A stretch of 6,659 nt of DNA, taken from positions 1 through 6,659 of the forward strand of contig JAITEO010000228.1 in NCBI GenBank assembly GCA_031281985.1. Reading direction: 5' to 3'. Both the position numbers and the translations under genes were made by a program. This document shows positions 1 through 6,185 of the stretch, one piece after another; the first letter of the stretch is position 1; each line of letters begins with the position of its first letter. This DNA comes from Zoogloeaceae bacterium (GTDB taxonomy: Bacteria > Pseudomonadota > Gammaproteobacteria > Burkholderiales > Rhodocyclaceae). A model generated the notes under the pieces. The model saw nothing but the letters and a program-made list of their open reading frames with translations. It searched no databases and was not told the DNA's origin.

Positions 1-368
1 TCATTCATCGGCTGGGTGCGAGGATCATCGCGGCGATGGGGAAGATTCGGGTGGAGGCGCAAGGGGATGAACTGGAACTGCTGGGACTAAAGACCGTTAC
101 CCTGCAATCGAATGAGGACTGGGTGAGAATTACCGGGAAAAAGGGGGTCATCGTCCAGGGCGGGAGCAGCTACATAAAATTCTGGCCGGGCGGCATCGAG
201 TTGGGCACCAAGGAGGACTGGGTCGTGTATGCGCGGGAGCATGTGTTTTCCGATCCAAGGAGCCTGGAAGTGCCCACGCAGCCATCCTTCTCCTCTCCCG
301 ATTTCTGCCTGGAATGCTGGCTGATCGCCACACAGGGACGCAGCGGGCTTATGCCGCTCGATTCCTGA
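1..368 (+). CDS. vgrG: VgrG (T6SS spike protein), C-terminal end only
   Basis: The gene is open from the left edge: reading from base 3 gives IHRLGARIIAAMGK and continues to TGA at 366-368, so the ATG at 36 is internal. The ~121 visible residues match the C-terminal DUF2345 region of VgrG, a run of short beta-strand repeats (KIRVEAQGDELELL, then VTLQSNEDWVRI, then GVIVQGGSSYIKFWPGGIELGT) that extends the triangular beta-helix needle. A short tail follows with a CLEC pair and the end SGLMPLDS, as in many VgrGs without a toxic C-terminal domain. VgrG trimers tip the Hcp tube and carry effectors. Directly downstream are a DUF4123 adaptor and a VasX-like effector, so this is probably the cognate carrier. 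The N-terminal gp27/gp5 parts lie outside the window. The family call is firm; the exact VgrG subtype is unknown. Confidence 0.93.
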   Translation, partial: IHRLGARIIAAMGKIRVEAQGDELELLGLKTVTLQSNEDWVRITGKKGVIVQGGSSYIKFWPGGIELGTKEDWVVYAREHVFSDPRSLEVPTQPSFSSPDFCLECWLIATQGRSGLMPLDS

Positions 369-424
369 ACCATTTGAAAGAATCCTCCGCAAACCATCCC
401 GCTACTACAGAATGAACCCGCACG

Positions 425-1294
425 ATGATTCCTTCCACTGAACTTCGCCAGGCGTTGCTGAAGGATATGGCGCCTTTGCCGGGGAGTCCGGCGATACGGC
501 ATCTGGCCGCGATCATCGACGTGGGGCGGTTGTCCGAAGAGGAGCGGGGAAAAGTACAACGCAAACTGAAAAAGTTCCAGCAGCAGTTCCTGCTTGCCGA
601 ACCGGAGCTTCAGGAGCTTGCGCCGGTGGGGGCGATACTGGTTTCCTGCCTGCCGCGCGATCCCCTGCAACACTTCCAGTTGCTCGATGATTTCTGTGCC
701 GATAGCCCGGACATCATCAGCGCCTGGATTGCTTCCGCGCTGCCGCCGCAGCGGATGGCGGAGCATCTGCGCCAGAGCACGCTTGCCTGGGACGCGCAAA
801 AGCGGCGCTATCTGCTGCGCTATTACGATCCGTTGATTACGCCGGTTCTCTACCGGGTTTCCCCGGTGGAATGGGTACGCTGGTTCTTTGGCCCGATGAT
901 TGCCTGGTGGTATGCGGTGGCGACGCCGGAGGGAGAATGCTGGAGCCGTCTCAAGGGGGGCGCGTGGCTTGCGGAGACAAAGCCTGTGCCGCTCGTGCTG
1001 ACGGAAGAGTTGTGGGAGGCGCTGATGCGCGACCCGTTGCCGTACCGGTTGTTGCACGGTCTGGAAGAGATTGCGCCGGAAGTCTTTGCGGGGGAATGTT
1101 ATGGCGTGCGTTTGACGCGGATCGAAGGTTTGCTGGAAGATGCCAGGCAGCGGGGACTGACGAAGCAGAATGACCTGATTACCTATGTGATGGCCTGCGC
1201 CCGGCATCCCGAACGCCATGAGGATCTGCGCTGGCAGAGCGCCGTTCAGAGCGCGGCAGCGGGGTTGCGGCCTCTGGACGCCTATTTTGGGTAA
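425..1294 (+). CDS. DUF4123 domain protein, T6SS effector adaptor/chaperone
   Basis: This 289-residue soluble protein has the pattern of DUF4123 proteins, the adaptors (Tap/Tec type) that bind an effector's N-terminal domain and load it onto VgrG. Visible marks are an early hydrophobic strand with an aspartate (LAAIIDVG, about 27-34), the line WIASALPPQRMAEHLR (about 101-116), the family signature LRYYDPLITPVLYR (131-144) and WVRWFFGP (150-157). The C-terminal ~90 residues are helical. ATG 425 is the first in-frame start after a TGA at 413-415. It has no clear Shine-Dalgarno sequence, so the start is less certain than the gene; the next in-frame ATG is at 467. The gene lies 56 bp after vgrG, in a gap with no visible terminator. 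Its stop codon overlaps the ribosome-binding site of the effector gene, so the two are probably co-transcribed. A second copy of its last ~90 bp survives at 6084-6176. Confidence 0.88.
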   Translation: MIPSTELRQALLKDMAPLPGSPAIRHLAAIIDVGRLSEEERGKVQRKLKKFQQQFLLAEPELQELAPVGAILVSCLPRDPLQHFQLLDDFCADSPDIISAWIASALPPQRMAEHLRQSTLAWDAQKRRYLLRYYDPLITPVLYRVSPVEWVRWFFGPMIAWWYAVATPEGECWSRLKGGAWLAETKPVPLVLTEELWEALMRDPLPYRLLHGLEEIAPEVFAGECYGVRLTRIEGLLEDARQRGLTKQNDLITYVMACARHPERHEDLRWQSAVQSAAAGLRPLDAYFG

Positions 1295-1729
1295 GGAGAA
1301 ATCATGAGTAGCGAAGTAAGGGACATTCATGCACTGCAATGCCGGATTGGCAATAAATCCCAGGAATGCGCCGCGGTCACTTGCGCGACGATACCGATTC
1401 TGCCGCTGCGCTATTCGGCGCATCCATGTCCGCCGAATCTTCCTTCCTATAGCTATCAAAACAAGAAGGAGTTGCTGTTGGAAAGGAATTTCCCTCCCTT
1501 GCTTCACATGCAGTATGACTTGCGTCATGTCGGCGGCGGGCTTATTTATCTGTTCAATGAGAGCAACGGGAAGATTTCTCTTTGGCAAGCCAATGAGGAC
1601 GGTACTTTTTCCGCCTTGGTATCCGGCCATTGCTCGCTTGGCTCGAAGCTGGAGGATTACAAGTTTGGCGACAAGAAATCGTGGCTTTGGGTGGAAAAGG
1701 ATTCGCTCGTACATATCGTACTGACGGAC
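1231..1729 (+). repeat. Direct repeat, copy A (DUF4123 tail plus effector 5' end)
   Basis: This pairs with 6113-6659 about 4.9 kb downstream. Identity is 75/76 over 1231-1306 and 393/419 over 1311-1729, interrupted only by the 48-base insert in copy B. The repeat continues to the window edge in copy B, so its true right end is unknown. Confidence 0.9.
1292..1298 (+). promoter_or_regulatory. Ribosome-binding site of effector 1, overlapping the DUF4123 stop codon
   Basis: TAAGGAG is a strong Shine-Dalgarno match that ends 5 bases before ATG 1304. Its TAA is the stop codon of the DUF4123 gene, which ties adaptor termination to effector initiation and settles the effector start. The same sequence and spacing recur at 6174-6180 in front of effector 2. 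Confidence 0.85.
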
Positions 1730-4621
1730 CAACTGCTGACCCGCGACAAGCTGATCGCCATTCAGAAAAACATCAATGGCATCCGGGACAAGCTGGCGAC
1801 AACGATCAATCTCCGTGACTGGAATGCGGAAAATCCCAGCAAGGACACTTTTCCGGCAAGCCGGATTGGGGAGTTGGTGGAGGAATACCGGCAACCGGAT
1901 GAACTGGACTTTTCGCCACGCCGGGCATTTCTTCGCCCGCAGACGGAAGACGCGCCCCAAAAGACGAAAGAAGCGCGCCAGAAGGCGAAAGAAGCAGCCC
2001 AGGAAAAGGCGAAGGCGCTTGTCGCGAGCGCGGGAACAGGAAGCGTGCCGATTGCGGCGGTGATGTGCGACAACATCGCGCTGGTGCAGGACATAAAGGG
2101 GGTCATCTATGAAGAAATGCGGAAATTGGTCTGCTATACGTCGCCGCCGGACGACCTGGACAAATTCGGGATCAAGCTGAAACCGGAGCAACAAAGGGGA
2201 ATGCATGAGCGTTATCGCAGGAAGATCATCGCCAGTCTGATCGAGCAGGTTTACGAGAACGTCTACGCGCGGAAAAAAGAGATCGAAGACCCGGCGAAAC
2301 TGGAAGAACGCATTCAGAAAGATATTGAGAAAGATGTTGAAAAAAACAAGGAGAGCAAGCGCTCCATGCACGCGCGCCGCTCCGATATATTCAAGGCGCA
2401 AGCGGAAAATTATGTTAATAACATACAGGAAAAAGTGCGCGTCAAGTTTCTGGAAGATTTCGATGCGAAGGTCGAGGAACTGCATATCGGAGTCGTGCGC
2501 TACAAGAATGACCGTTTCCAATGGCTGGACAGTTATTCCAAAACGAATTCGCGCACGCAGCTCGGGGCGACTTTCTTGCGTTACGACACGGATGGCGAGG
2601 AGGGGAATTTGCCGCCCGACAAGGCCGCGTCGCGCACGTTTCACGCGCATGCCTTTGCCAGTTGCATCGACAGCATGGTTTGGGGGGTGGAGCTTTCGGA
2701 TGTTGTGCGTAAGGAACAAGAATATCTCGACAAGGAGCGGGAATGTTTTGCAAAGTGGTGGGAGACGAAAGATTCCAAAAAGAATCCCGTGCTGATCAAC
2801 ATGGGATACGACAATGGCGCGGATGATCGGTTGATTGCCTGGGGTCTGTATGTCGGCAATGTAGGCGGCGTGCCGCTGGGCGTTCTCGATGATCAGTACC
2901 AGAAGGCGCAGGAAGCCGCGCGCAAGGCGCAGGAGGAAGTTGACGCTGCCGTGAAAAAAGCCGTGAGCGAGGCAAAAAATGCCAGCCCAGAGGTGAAGAA
3001 AGCGGGTATGGCGGTGAACAAAGCGCATCAGGCTCTGAAACAGGCGAAAGCCGCCGAGAAAGCGGCAGCGGTAGCGCAGGCTGATGCGCGTGCCGCGCAG
3101 TTTATGGCCACGGAGCAATTGCTGGGGCAGACGCGGGTGTACATCGTCAGCCTGAAGTCCGCGCAGGGCAAGATATACGGGGGCCAGGTGCGCAGAAACG
3201 TTGTCGGATACATTCGAAGACTGGTCAATGACTGCATCAGCGAAGCCAATATTGAAGGACTACTCCAGCAACTGCGAGAAAAATATGAAGTCAGCATTGA
3301 ACCACGGGCGATGACGTCGGAGGATGTGCGCTACTGTCTGGAGAACGCGCTGGAGTCCCGCGTCGCGCTGGTGCGCGGTCCCCAGGAAACAGGCGAAATC
3401 ATGGAGGTGCTGGTGCTTCAGGAGACAGGCGCTGACGAATTAAAAAAGGCTATTCATGATGCGCAGAAACAGAAAGAGAATGTGCAGAAACTGGAAGAGA
3501 AACTGAATGCGGAAAAACAGAAGACAAAAGCCGCCGCGAGTGGGATAAAAAATGCCAAAGACGAGCTGGCGCTGGCCAAGGAAGCCAGTAAAAAAGCGGA
3601 GCAAAATCTAAAAAAACTCAATCCTTTCTGTTCTCATGTGAACTCAGGGTTCTCGGCCGCGATGACGGCACTGGCCTTCTGGAACCTGAAAAACGTGGCG
3701 GATACGCTCGCTAGGAAGCGTAATAAGATAAATGTTTCCGCGCTCGCCGCCGCCATCGCTGGCTTGTGCGGTGCCCTCAATGCCCTGGCTGGCACGCGAT
3801 GGGCCAAAAACACAGTGCAGCAGGGACTACGTCATCCCTTGGCTGTAAGGGGTTACGCCGCTATAGCGGGCATAGTTGCCCTGCGTGTTTTCGGCTATGG
3901 CGCAGCCGTACTCGACGGCATCACGTTCAAGCTGCGCGCCAGCGAACAATTCGAGGCTGGCAACGAGCGCGCGGGAAATCTATACAACGGTGCGGCGATT
4001 GGTTTTTTGCTGGGCGAATCGGCCATCACAGCGGGGACATCCGCCGTGATGGTCGTAATGGCCTCCAAAGCGGTCGGGGTGGTCGCGGCGCTGGCGACCC
4101 CGCTGCTGGGCATCCCGGTCTGGGGTTGGATTGTAGTCGGCGCATTGGCGTTGGGCGTGGGCATCTATTGTTCGATGCGGGGAGACGATGCCAAATTCGA
4201 CCCCATGAGTTACTGGCTGGACGCCTGCGTCTTCGGCAGACACGAAATTTCAGGGATAAACGGACACAAGGGACTGGAAGCGGAACTCAAGGCCTTTCAT
4301 AACGCTGCCTTCGGCCCGCAACTGACGGACGAGAATTGGGATGGCATCCCGGCAAGTTCCCTTAAAGTAACCTTTGTCTATCCCCTGCCAGGGAGCGGAC
4401 ATAAACTGACCGCGCAAGGAAATTCCCTGTTAGGGAGCGGACAAAAACTAACCCTGTCGGTAGATCTGGAGGAAACCCAGTTTGAATCTTCCGGTCTCCG
4501 GAAACATGTCTACCAGATCGAGAAGCTGGATGAGATTGAAGAACTTACGCTGGTTGCCAGCTACGTTCCCGATAATTCCACTCTGGGAACGTTGACTCTG
4601 GAACATTCGCTCAAAAAATGA
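1304..4621 (+). CDS. VasX-like T6SS effector (BTH_I2691 family), putative membrane-targeting toxin
   Basis: The protein has 1105 residues, close to the size of Vibrio cholerae VasX. The N-terminal ~165 residues match the 'toxin VasX N-terminal' domain: CATIPILPLRYSAHPC (27-42), then YDLRHVGGGLIYLF (71-84) and SWLWVEKDSL. A middle domain, about 390-530, includes AFASCIDSM, WWETKDSKKNPVLINMGYDN and a Gly-rich turn. Ala/Lys/Glu/Gln-rich stretches likely to form coiled coil lie at about 211-240, 529-605 and 710-772. Hydrophobic segments at about 811-829, 848-872, 895-919 and 921-957 would insert into membranes. A beta-rich tail (about 1015-1105) holds a 14-residue duplication. By analogy with VasX, the likely action is pore formation or depolarisation in target cells after VgrG delivery; no enzymatic motif was recognised. 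A strong ribosome-binding site fixes the start. It sits between its adaptor and a membrane protein likely to give immunity. The family call is good; the pore activity is inferred. Confidence 0.87.
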   Translation: MSSEVRDIHALQCRIGNKSQECAAVTCATIPILPLRYSAHPCPPNLPSYSYQNKKELLLERNFPPLLHMQYDLRHVGGGLIYLFNESNGKISLWQANEDGTFSALVSGHCSLGSKLEDYKFGDKKSWLWVEKDSLVHIVLTDQLLTRDKLIAIQKNINGIRDKLATTINLRDWNAENPSKDTFPASRIGELVEEYRQPDELDFSPRRAFLRPQTEDAPQKTKEARQKAKEAAQEKAKALVASAGTGSVPIAAVMCDNIALVQDIKGVIYEEMRKLVCYTSPPDDLDKFGIKLKPEQQRGMHERYRRKIIASLIEQVYENVYARKKEIEDPAKLEERIQKDIEKDVEKNKESKRSMHARRSDIFKAQAENYVNNIQEKVRVKFLEDFDAKVEELHIGVVRYKNDRFQWLDSYSKTNSRTQLGATFLRYDTDGEEGNLPPDKAASRTFHAHAFASCIDSMVWGVELSDVVRKEQEYLDKERECFAKWWETKDSKKNPVLINMGYDNGADDRLIAWGLYVGNVGGVPLGVLDDQYQKAQEAARKAQEEVDAAVKKAVSEAKNASPEVKKAGMAVNKAHQALKQAKAAEKAAAVAQADARAAQFMATEQLLGQTRVYIVSLKSAQGKIYGGQVRRNVVGYIRRLVNDCISEANIEGLLQQLREKYEVSIEPRAMTSEDVRYCLENALESRVALVRGPQETGEIMEVLVLQETGADELKKAIHDAQKQKENVQKLEEKLNAEKQKTKAAASGIKNAKDELALAKEASKKAEQNLKKLNPFCSHVNSGFSAAMTALAFWNLKNVADTLARKRNKINVSALAAAIAGLCGALNALAGTRWAKNTVQQGLRHPLAVRGYAAIAGIVALRVFGYGAAVLDGITFKLRASEQFEAGNERAGNLYNGAAIGFLLGESAITAGTSAVMVVMASKAVGVVAALATPLLGIPVWGWIVVGALALGVGIYCSMRGDDAKFDPMSYWLDACVFGRHEISGINGHKGLEAELKAFHNAAFGPQLTDENWDGIPASSLKVTFVYPLPGSGHKLTAQGNSLLGSGQKLTLSVDLEETQFESSGLRKHVYQIEKLDEIEELTLVASYVPDNSTLGTLTLEHSLKK
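4383..4453 (+). repeat. In-frame 42-bp (14-codon) tandem duplication within effector 1
   Basis: The 29 bases at 4383-4411 recur at 4425-4453 with four mismatches and an exact 42-base offset. In the protein this gives LPGSGHKLT followed by LLGSGQKLT, two similar beta-strand-like units in the C-terminal tail (about residues 1027-1051). Because the offset is a multiple of three, the reading frame is kept. Confidence 0.8.
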
Positions 4622-4658
4622 CAAAACCTTTCATGCATACCCTTGAGAGAGACGCGAT

Positions 4659-5837
4659 ATGAACGGCAAGATGCTCTTATATCTGTTTTTGATTATCAAC
4701 ATCGTCGTGGTGCTCGTGATGGGTCTTATGCGTGCACGCGCGCACAAGAAGAAGGGCGAGCAATCCATCCCGGAAGAGCAGTACAACGTGCTCATCACCG
4801 ATGTCAACGCCCTGCGCCCCAGCGATCCGCCGCTGGGCGTTCCGGCGGAGGCAAATACTAATATCATGCGCGTCACCGAAGATTACCTGTTCGTGCGCAT
4901 GGCAAGCGGAAGTCTGTATGGCGGACGTTTCAGCATGTCGTGGTGGGCGGTTTTTCTGACAGTCATAATTTTATTAATAAGCTCCGTGCTTCTGGTAGAA
5001 GAATGGAGCATGAGAGGTCTCCGTGAATTTTTATCATTTAATCTCCTTTGGCCTGCTGCTTCATTCTGGATGTTCATTGGCTGGCGTCGGCAGTTGCCCA
5101 TCATTTTCAACCGCAAGGCGCGCACGGTGACGTGCTGGTTGTGGGGTAAGCCATACACCCAGAACTGGGACGAGATGACGGCCTATTCCAAGGGCGGGAT
5201 CGTGGTGGGGCCTGGAGGTTCCGGCAGCGAAGGACACCTCCGTCTGGTCATGGGACACCACTTCAATCCCAAAAAGAAGAAAATGGAAGAAATCAGCGTC
5301 AGCGTCTATGAGACGAGAACAAATAAAGGGAATTACTCTGCCAGCGAGCGCGCGGAGATGATTTGGGAATACATCCGGCTTTACATGGAAAAAGGCCCCG
5401 CTGCCCTGCCGCCTTTTAATGATTTTGGATATATAGAATATGGTTTGGATCATGCCCGCGAGGCATTTACGTTGTGGGGCGGTATCATAAAAATAACGTT
5501 GGGGCTGTTCTTCTCACCCAAACAGATAGTAAAGAATATCTGGAGTCTTTTTCGTGACCACGGATTTTTCGGCGGTATTTTCAGCTTGTTCTTCTTCACG
5601 ATCCTGAGCCTCATGGCGATTCCCCATAGCCTGCTGTCCATTCCAACTGAGTTGTTCTACATGGCTCTGGATCGCATCCTCCCCCACCGCAAATGGCCGA
5701 AGGAACTACTGGAAGCCTGCAATTATGTTTGGGATGGCTCCAACGATCGCGGCCCTCTTTCGGAGCCCGCGCGTAAGGCCTTCGACTTCAATGCCGCCAG
5801 AGCCGCCGCCCAGCCTTCGCCGGAAACGGCGGATTGA
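4659..5837 (+). CDS. Multi-pass membrane protein of DUF6708 type, candidate immunity protein for the effector
   Basis: The protein has 392 residues. An N-terminal membrane anchor (about 5-23, LLYLFLIINIVVVLVMGL) is followed by a basic stretch, RARAHKKK. Two further hydrophobic segments lie at about 95-113 and 124-141. Next comes a soluble part starting FNRKARTVTCWLWGKPY (150-166) and W170DEM, with a Gly-rich turn and a Lys-rich loop near 203-209. This resembles DUF6708 proteins, which are often encoded next to VasX-like effectors. A late hydrophobic region (about 270-335) and the tail KWPKELLEACNYVWDG complete it. Shine-Dalgarno-like GAGAGAG at 4645-4651 supports the ATG at 4659. It begins 37 bp after the effector. 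VasX is neutralised by a membrane protein, TsiV2, so a membrane-embedded neighbour fits an immunity role; that role is inferred from position and topology. The DUF6708 assignment is by recall of the motif pattern and is moderately sure. Confidence 0.75.
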   Translation: MNGKMLLYLFLIINIVVVLVMGLMRARAHKKKGEQSIPEEQYNVLITDVNALRPSDPPLGVPAEANTNIMRVTEDYLFVRMASGSLYGGRFSMSWWAVFLTVIILLISSVLLVEEWSMRGLREFLSFNLLWPAASFWMFIGWRRQLPIIFNRKARTVTCWLWGKPYTQNWDEMTAYSKGGIVVGPGGSGSEGHLRLVMGHHFNPKKKKMEEISVSVYETRTNKGNYSASERAEMIWEYIRLYMEKGPAALPPFNDFGYIEYGLDHAREAFTLWGGIIKITLGLFFSPKQIVKNIWSLFRDHGFFGGIFSLFFFTILSLMAIPHSLLSIPTELFYMALDRILPHRKWPKELLEACNYVWDGSNDRGPLSEPARKAFDFNAARAAAQPSPETAD

Positions 5838-5844
5838 CGGGATT

Positions 5845-6089
5845 GGATACGGTTTCGTGGAAAAACCCCTTGGTTTCAGCCTGTGCACCACCGAACAGTT
5901 TGCTGTCAGCAACGAGCGGGCGGGAAATTTGTACGTCAGCACGGCGATTGGCCTTTTCCTTGGTGGCGTGGTCATCACGAAAGGGGTAGCTACCGCTATG
6001 TTTGAGCGGCCGGGCTGGCGACCGTTCTTCTGGGCGTTCCGGTATTGGGCTGGATCGTGGCGGGCGCGTTGGCGCTGGGCGCGGGCATC
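5845..6089 (+). pseudogene. Remnant of a third VasX-like effector (membrane-region fragment, frameshifted)
   Basis: This stretch matches the effector 1 membrane region encoded at about 3892-4165. The first part reads TEQFAVSNERAGNLYVSTAIG against SEQFEAGNERAGNLYNGAAIG of effector 1, about half identical. From 6015 a different frame reads LATVLLGVPVLGWIVAGALALGAGI against LATPLLGIPVWGWIVVGALALGVGI. Between the two parts, copy 2 is 25 bases shorter than effector 1, which breaks the frame. The fragment has no start of its own and begins just after the DUF6708 stop codon. Its divergence from effector 1 shows that it came from a different paralogue, not from a recent copy of it. It ends at a shared GGCATC, where it passes into DUF4123 sequence. 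A + strand frame open from 5725 to 6189 covers it but loses the homology after about 6000, so a functional product is unlikely. Confidence 0.82.
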
Positions 6090-6176
6090 CCGAACGCCAG
6101 GAGTATCTTGCGCTGGCAGAGCGCCGTTCAGAGCGCGGCAGCGGGGTTGCGGCCTCTGGACACCTATTTTGGGTAA
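6084..6176 (+). pseudogene. Remnant of a second DUF4123 adaptor gene (3' tail only)
   Basis: Bases 6084-6176 repeat the last ~90 bp of the intact DUF4123 gene (1203-1294). From 6113 to 6188 the match to 1231-1306 has a single mismatch. Further upstream there are two substitutions and one extra base near 6108, which puts the retained tail out of frame with its own upstream part. The tail still reads LRWQSAVQSAAAGLRPLDTYFG and ends in TAA at 6174-6176, as in the intact gene. The remaining ~780 bp of the gene, including the RYYDP signature, are absent. The upstream border is the GGCATC junction with the effector remnant. Confidence 0.88.
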
Positions 6177-6180
6177 GGAG
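6174..6180 (+). promoter_or_regulatory. Ribosome-binding site of effector 2, kept from the lost DUF4123 gene
   Basis: TAAGGAG ends 5 bases before ATG 6186, identical in sequence and spacing to the site in front of effector 1. It is overlapped by the stop codon of the DUF4123 remnant. Its survival suggests effector 2 can still be translated. Confidence 0.8.
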
Positions 6181-6185
6181 AAATC

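Noticed and set aside
36..368. A complete small gene starting at ATG 36
   Set aside because: The frame is open to the window edge and the upstream residues continue VgrG homology, so ATG 36 is an internal methionine.
412..441. A 9-codon frame just before and overlapping the DUF4123 start
   Set aside because: It has no ribosome-binding site and no recognisable feature. It is too short to support beyond chance.
170..3118. A 982-codon open frame on the - strand across vgrG, the DUF4123 gene and effector 1
   Set aside because: It lies antisense to three well-supported genes. Its translation is rich in Arg/Leu/Phe/His runs, as expected from reversed Lys/Glu/Ala-rich codons, and shows no recognisable domain. 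It is a by-product of codon use.
4960..5045. An AT-rich stretch with promoter-like hexamers
   Set aside because: It lies inside the DUF6708 gene where membrane segments are encoded. Hydrophobic codons explain the composition, and no convincing -35/-10 pair with correct spacing was found.
5838..5870. A possible terminator after the DUF6708 gene
   Set aside because: There is a run of A and C bases but no stable inverted repeat followed by T residues. The sequence passes directly into effector-like debris.
5838..6185. An insertion sequence as the cause of the rearrangement
   Set aside because: No transposase fragment, terminal inverted repeat or target duplication is visible. A deletion at GGCATC microhomology explains the junction more simply.
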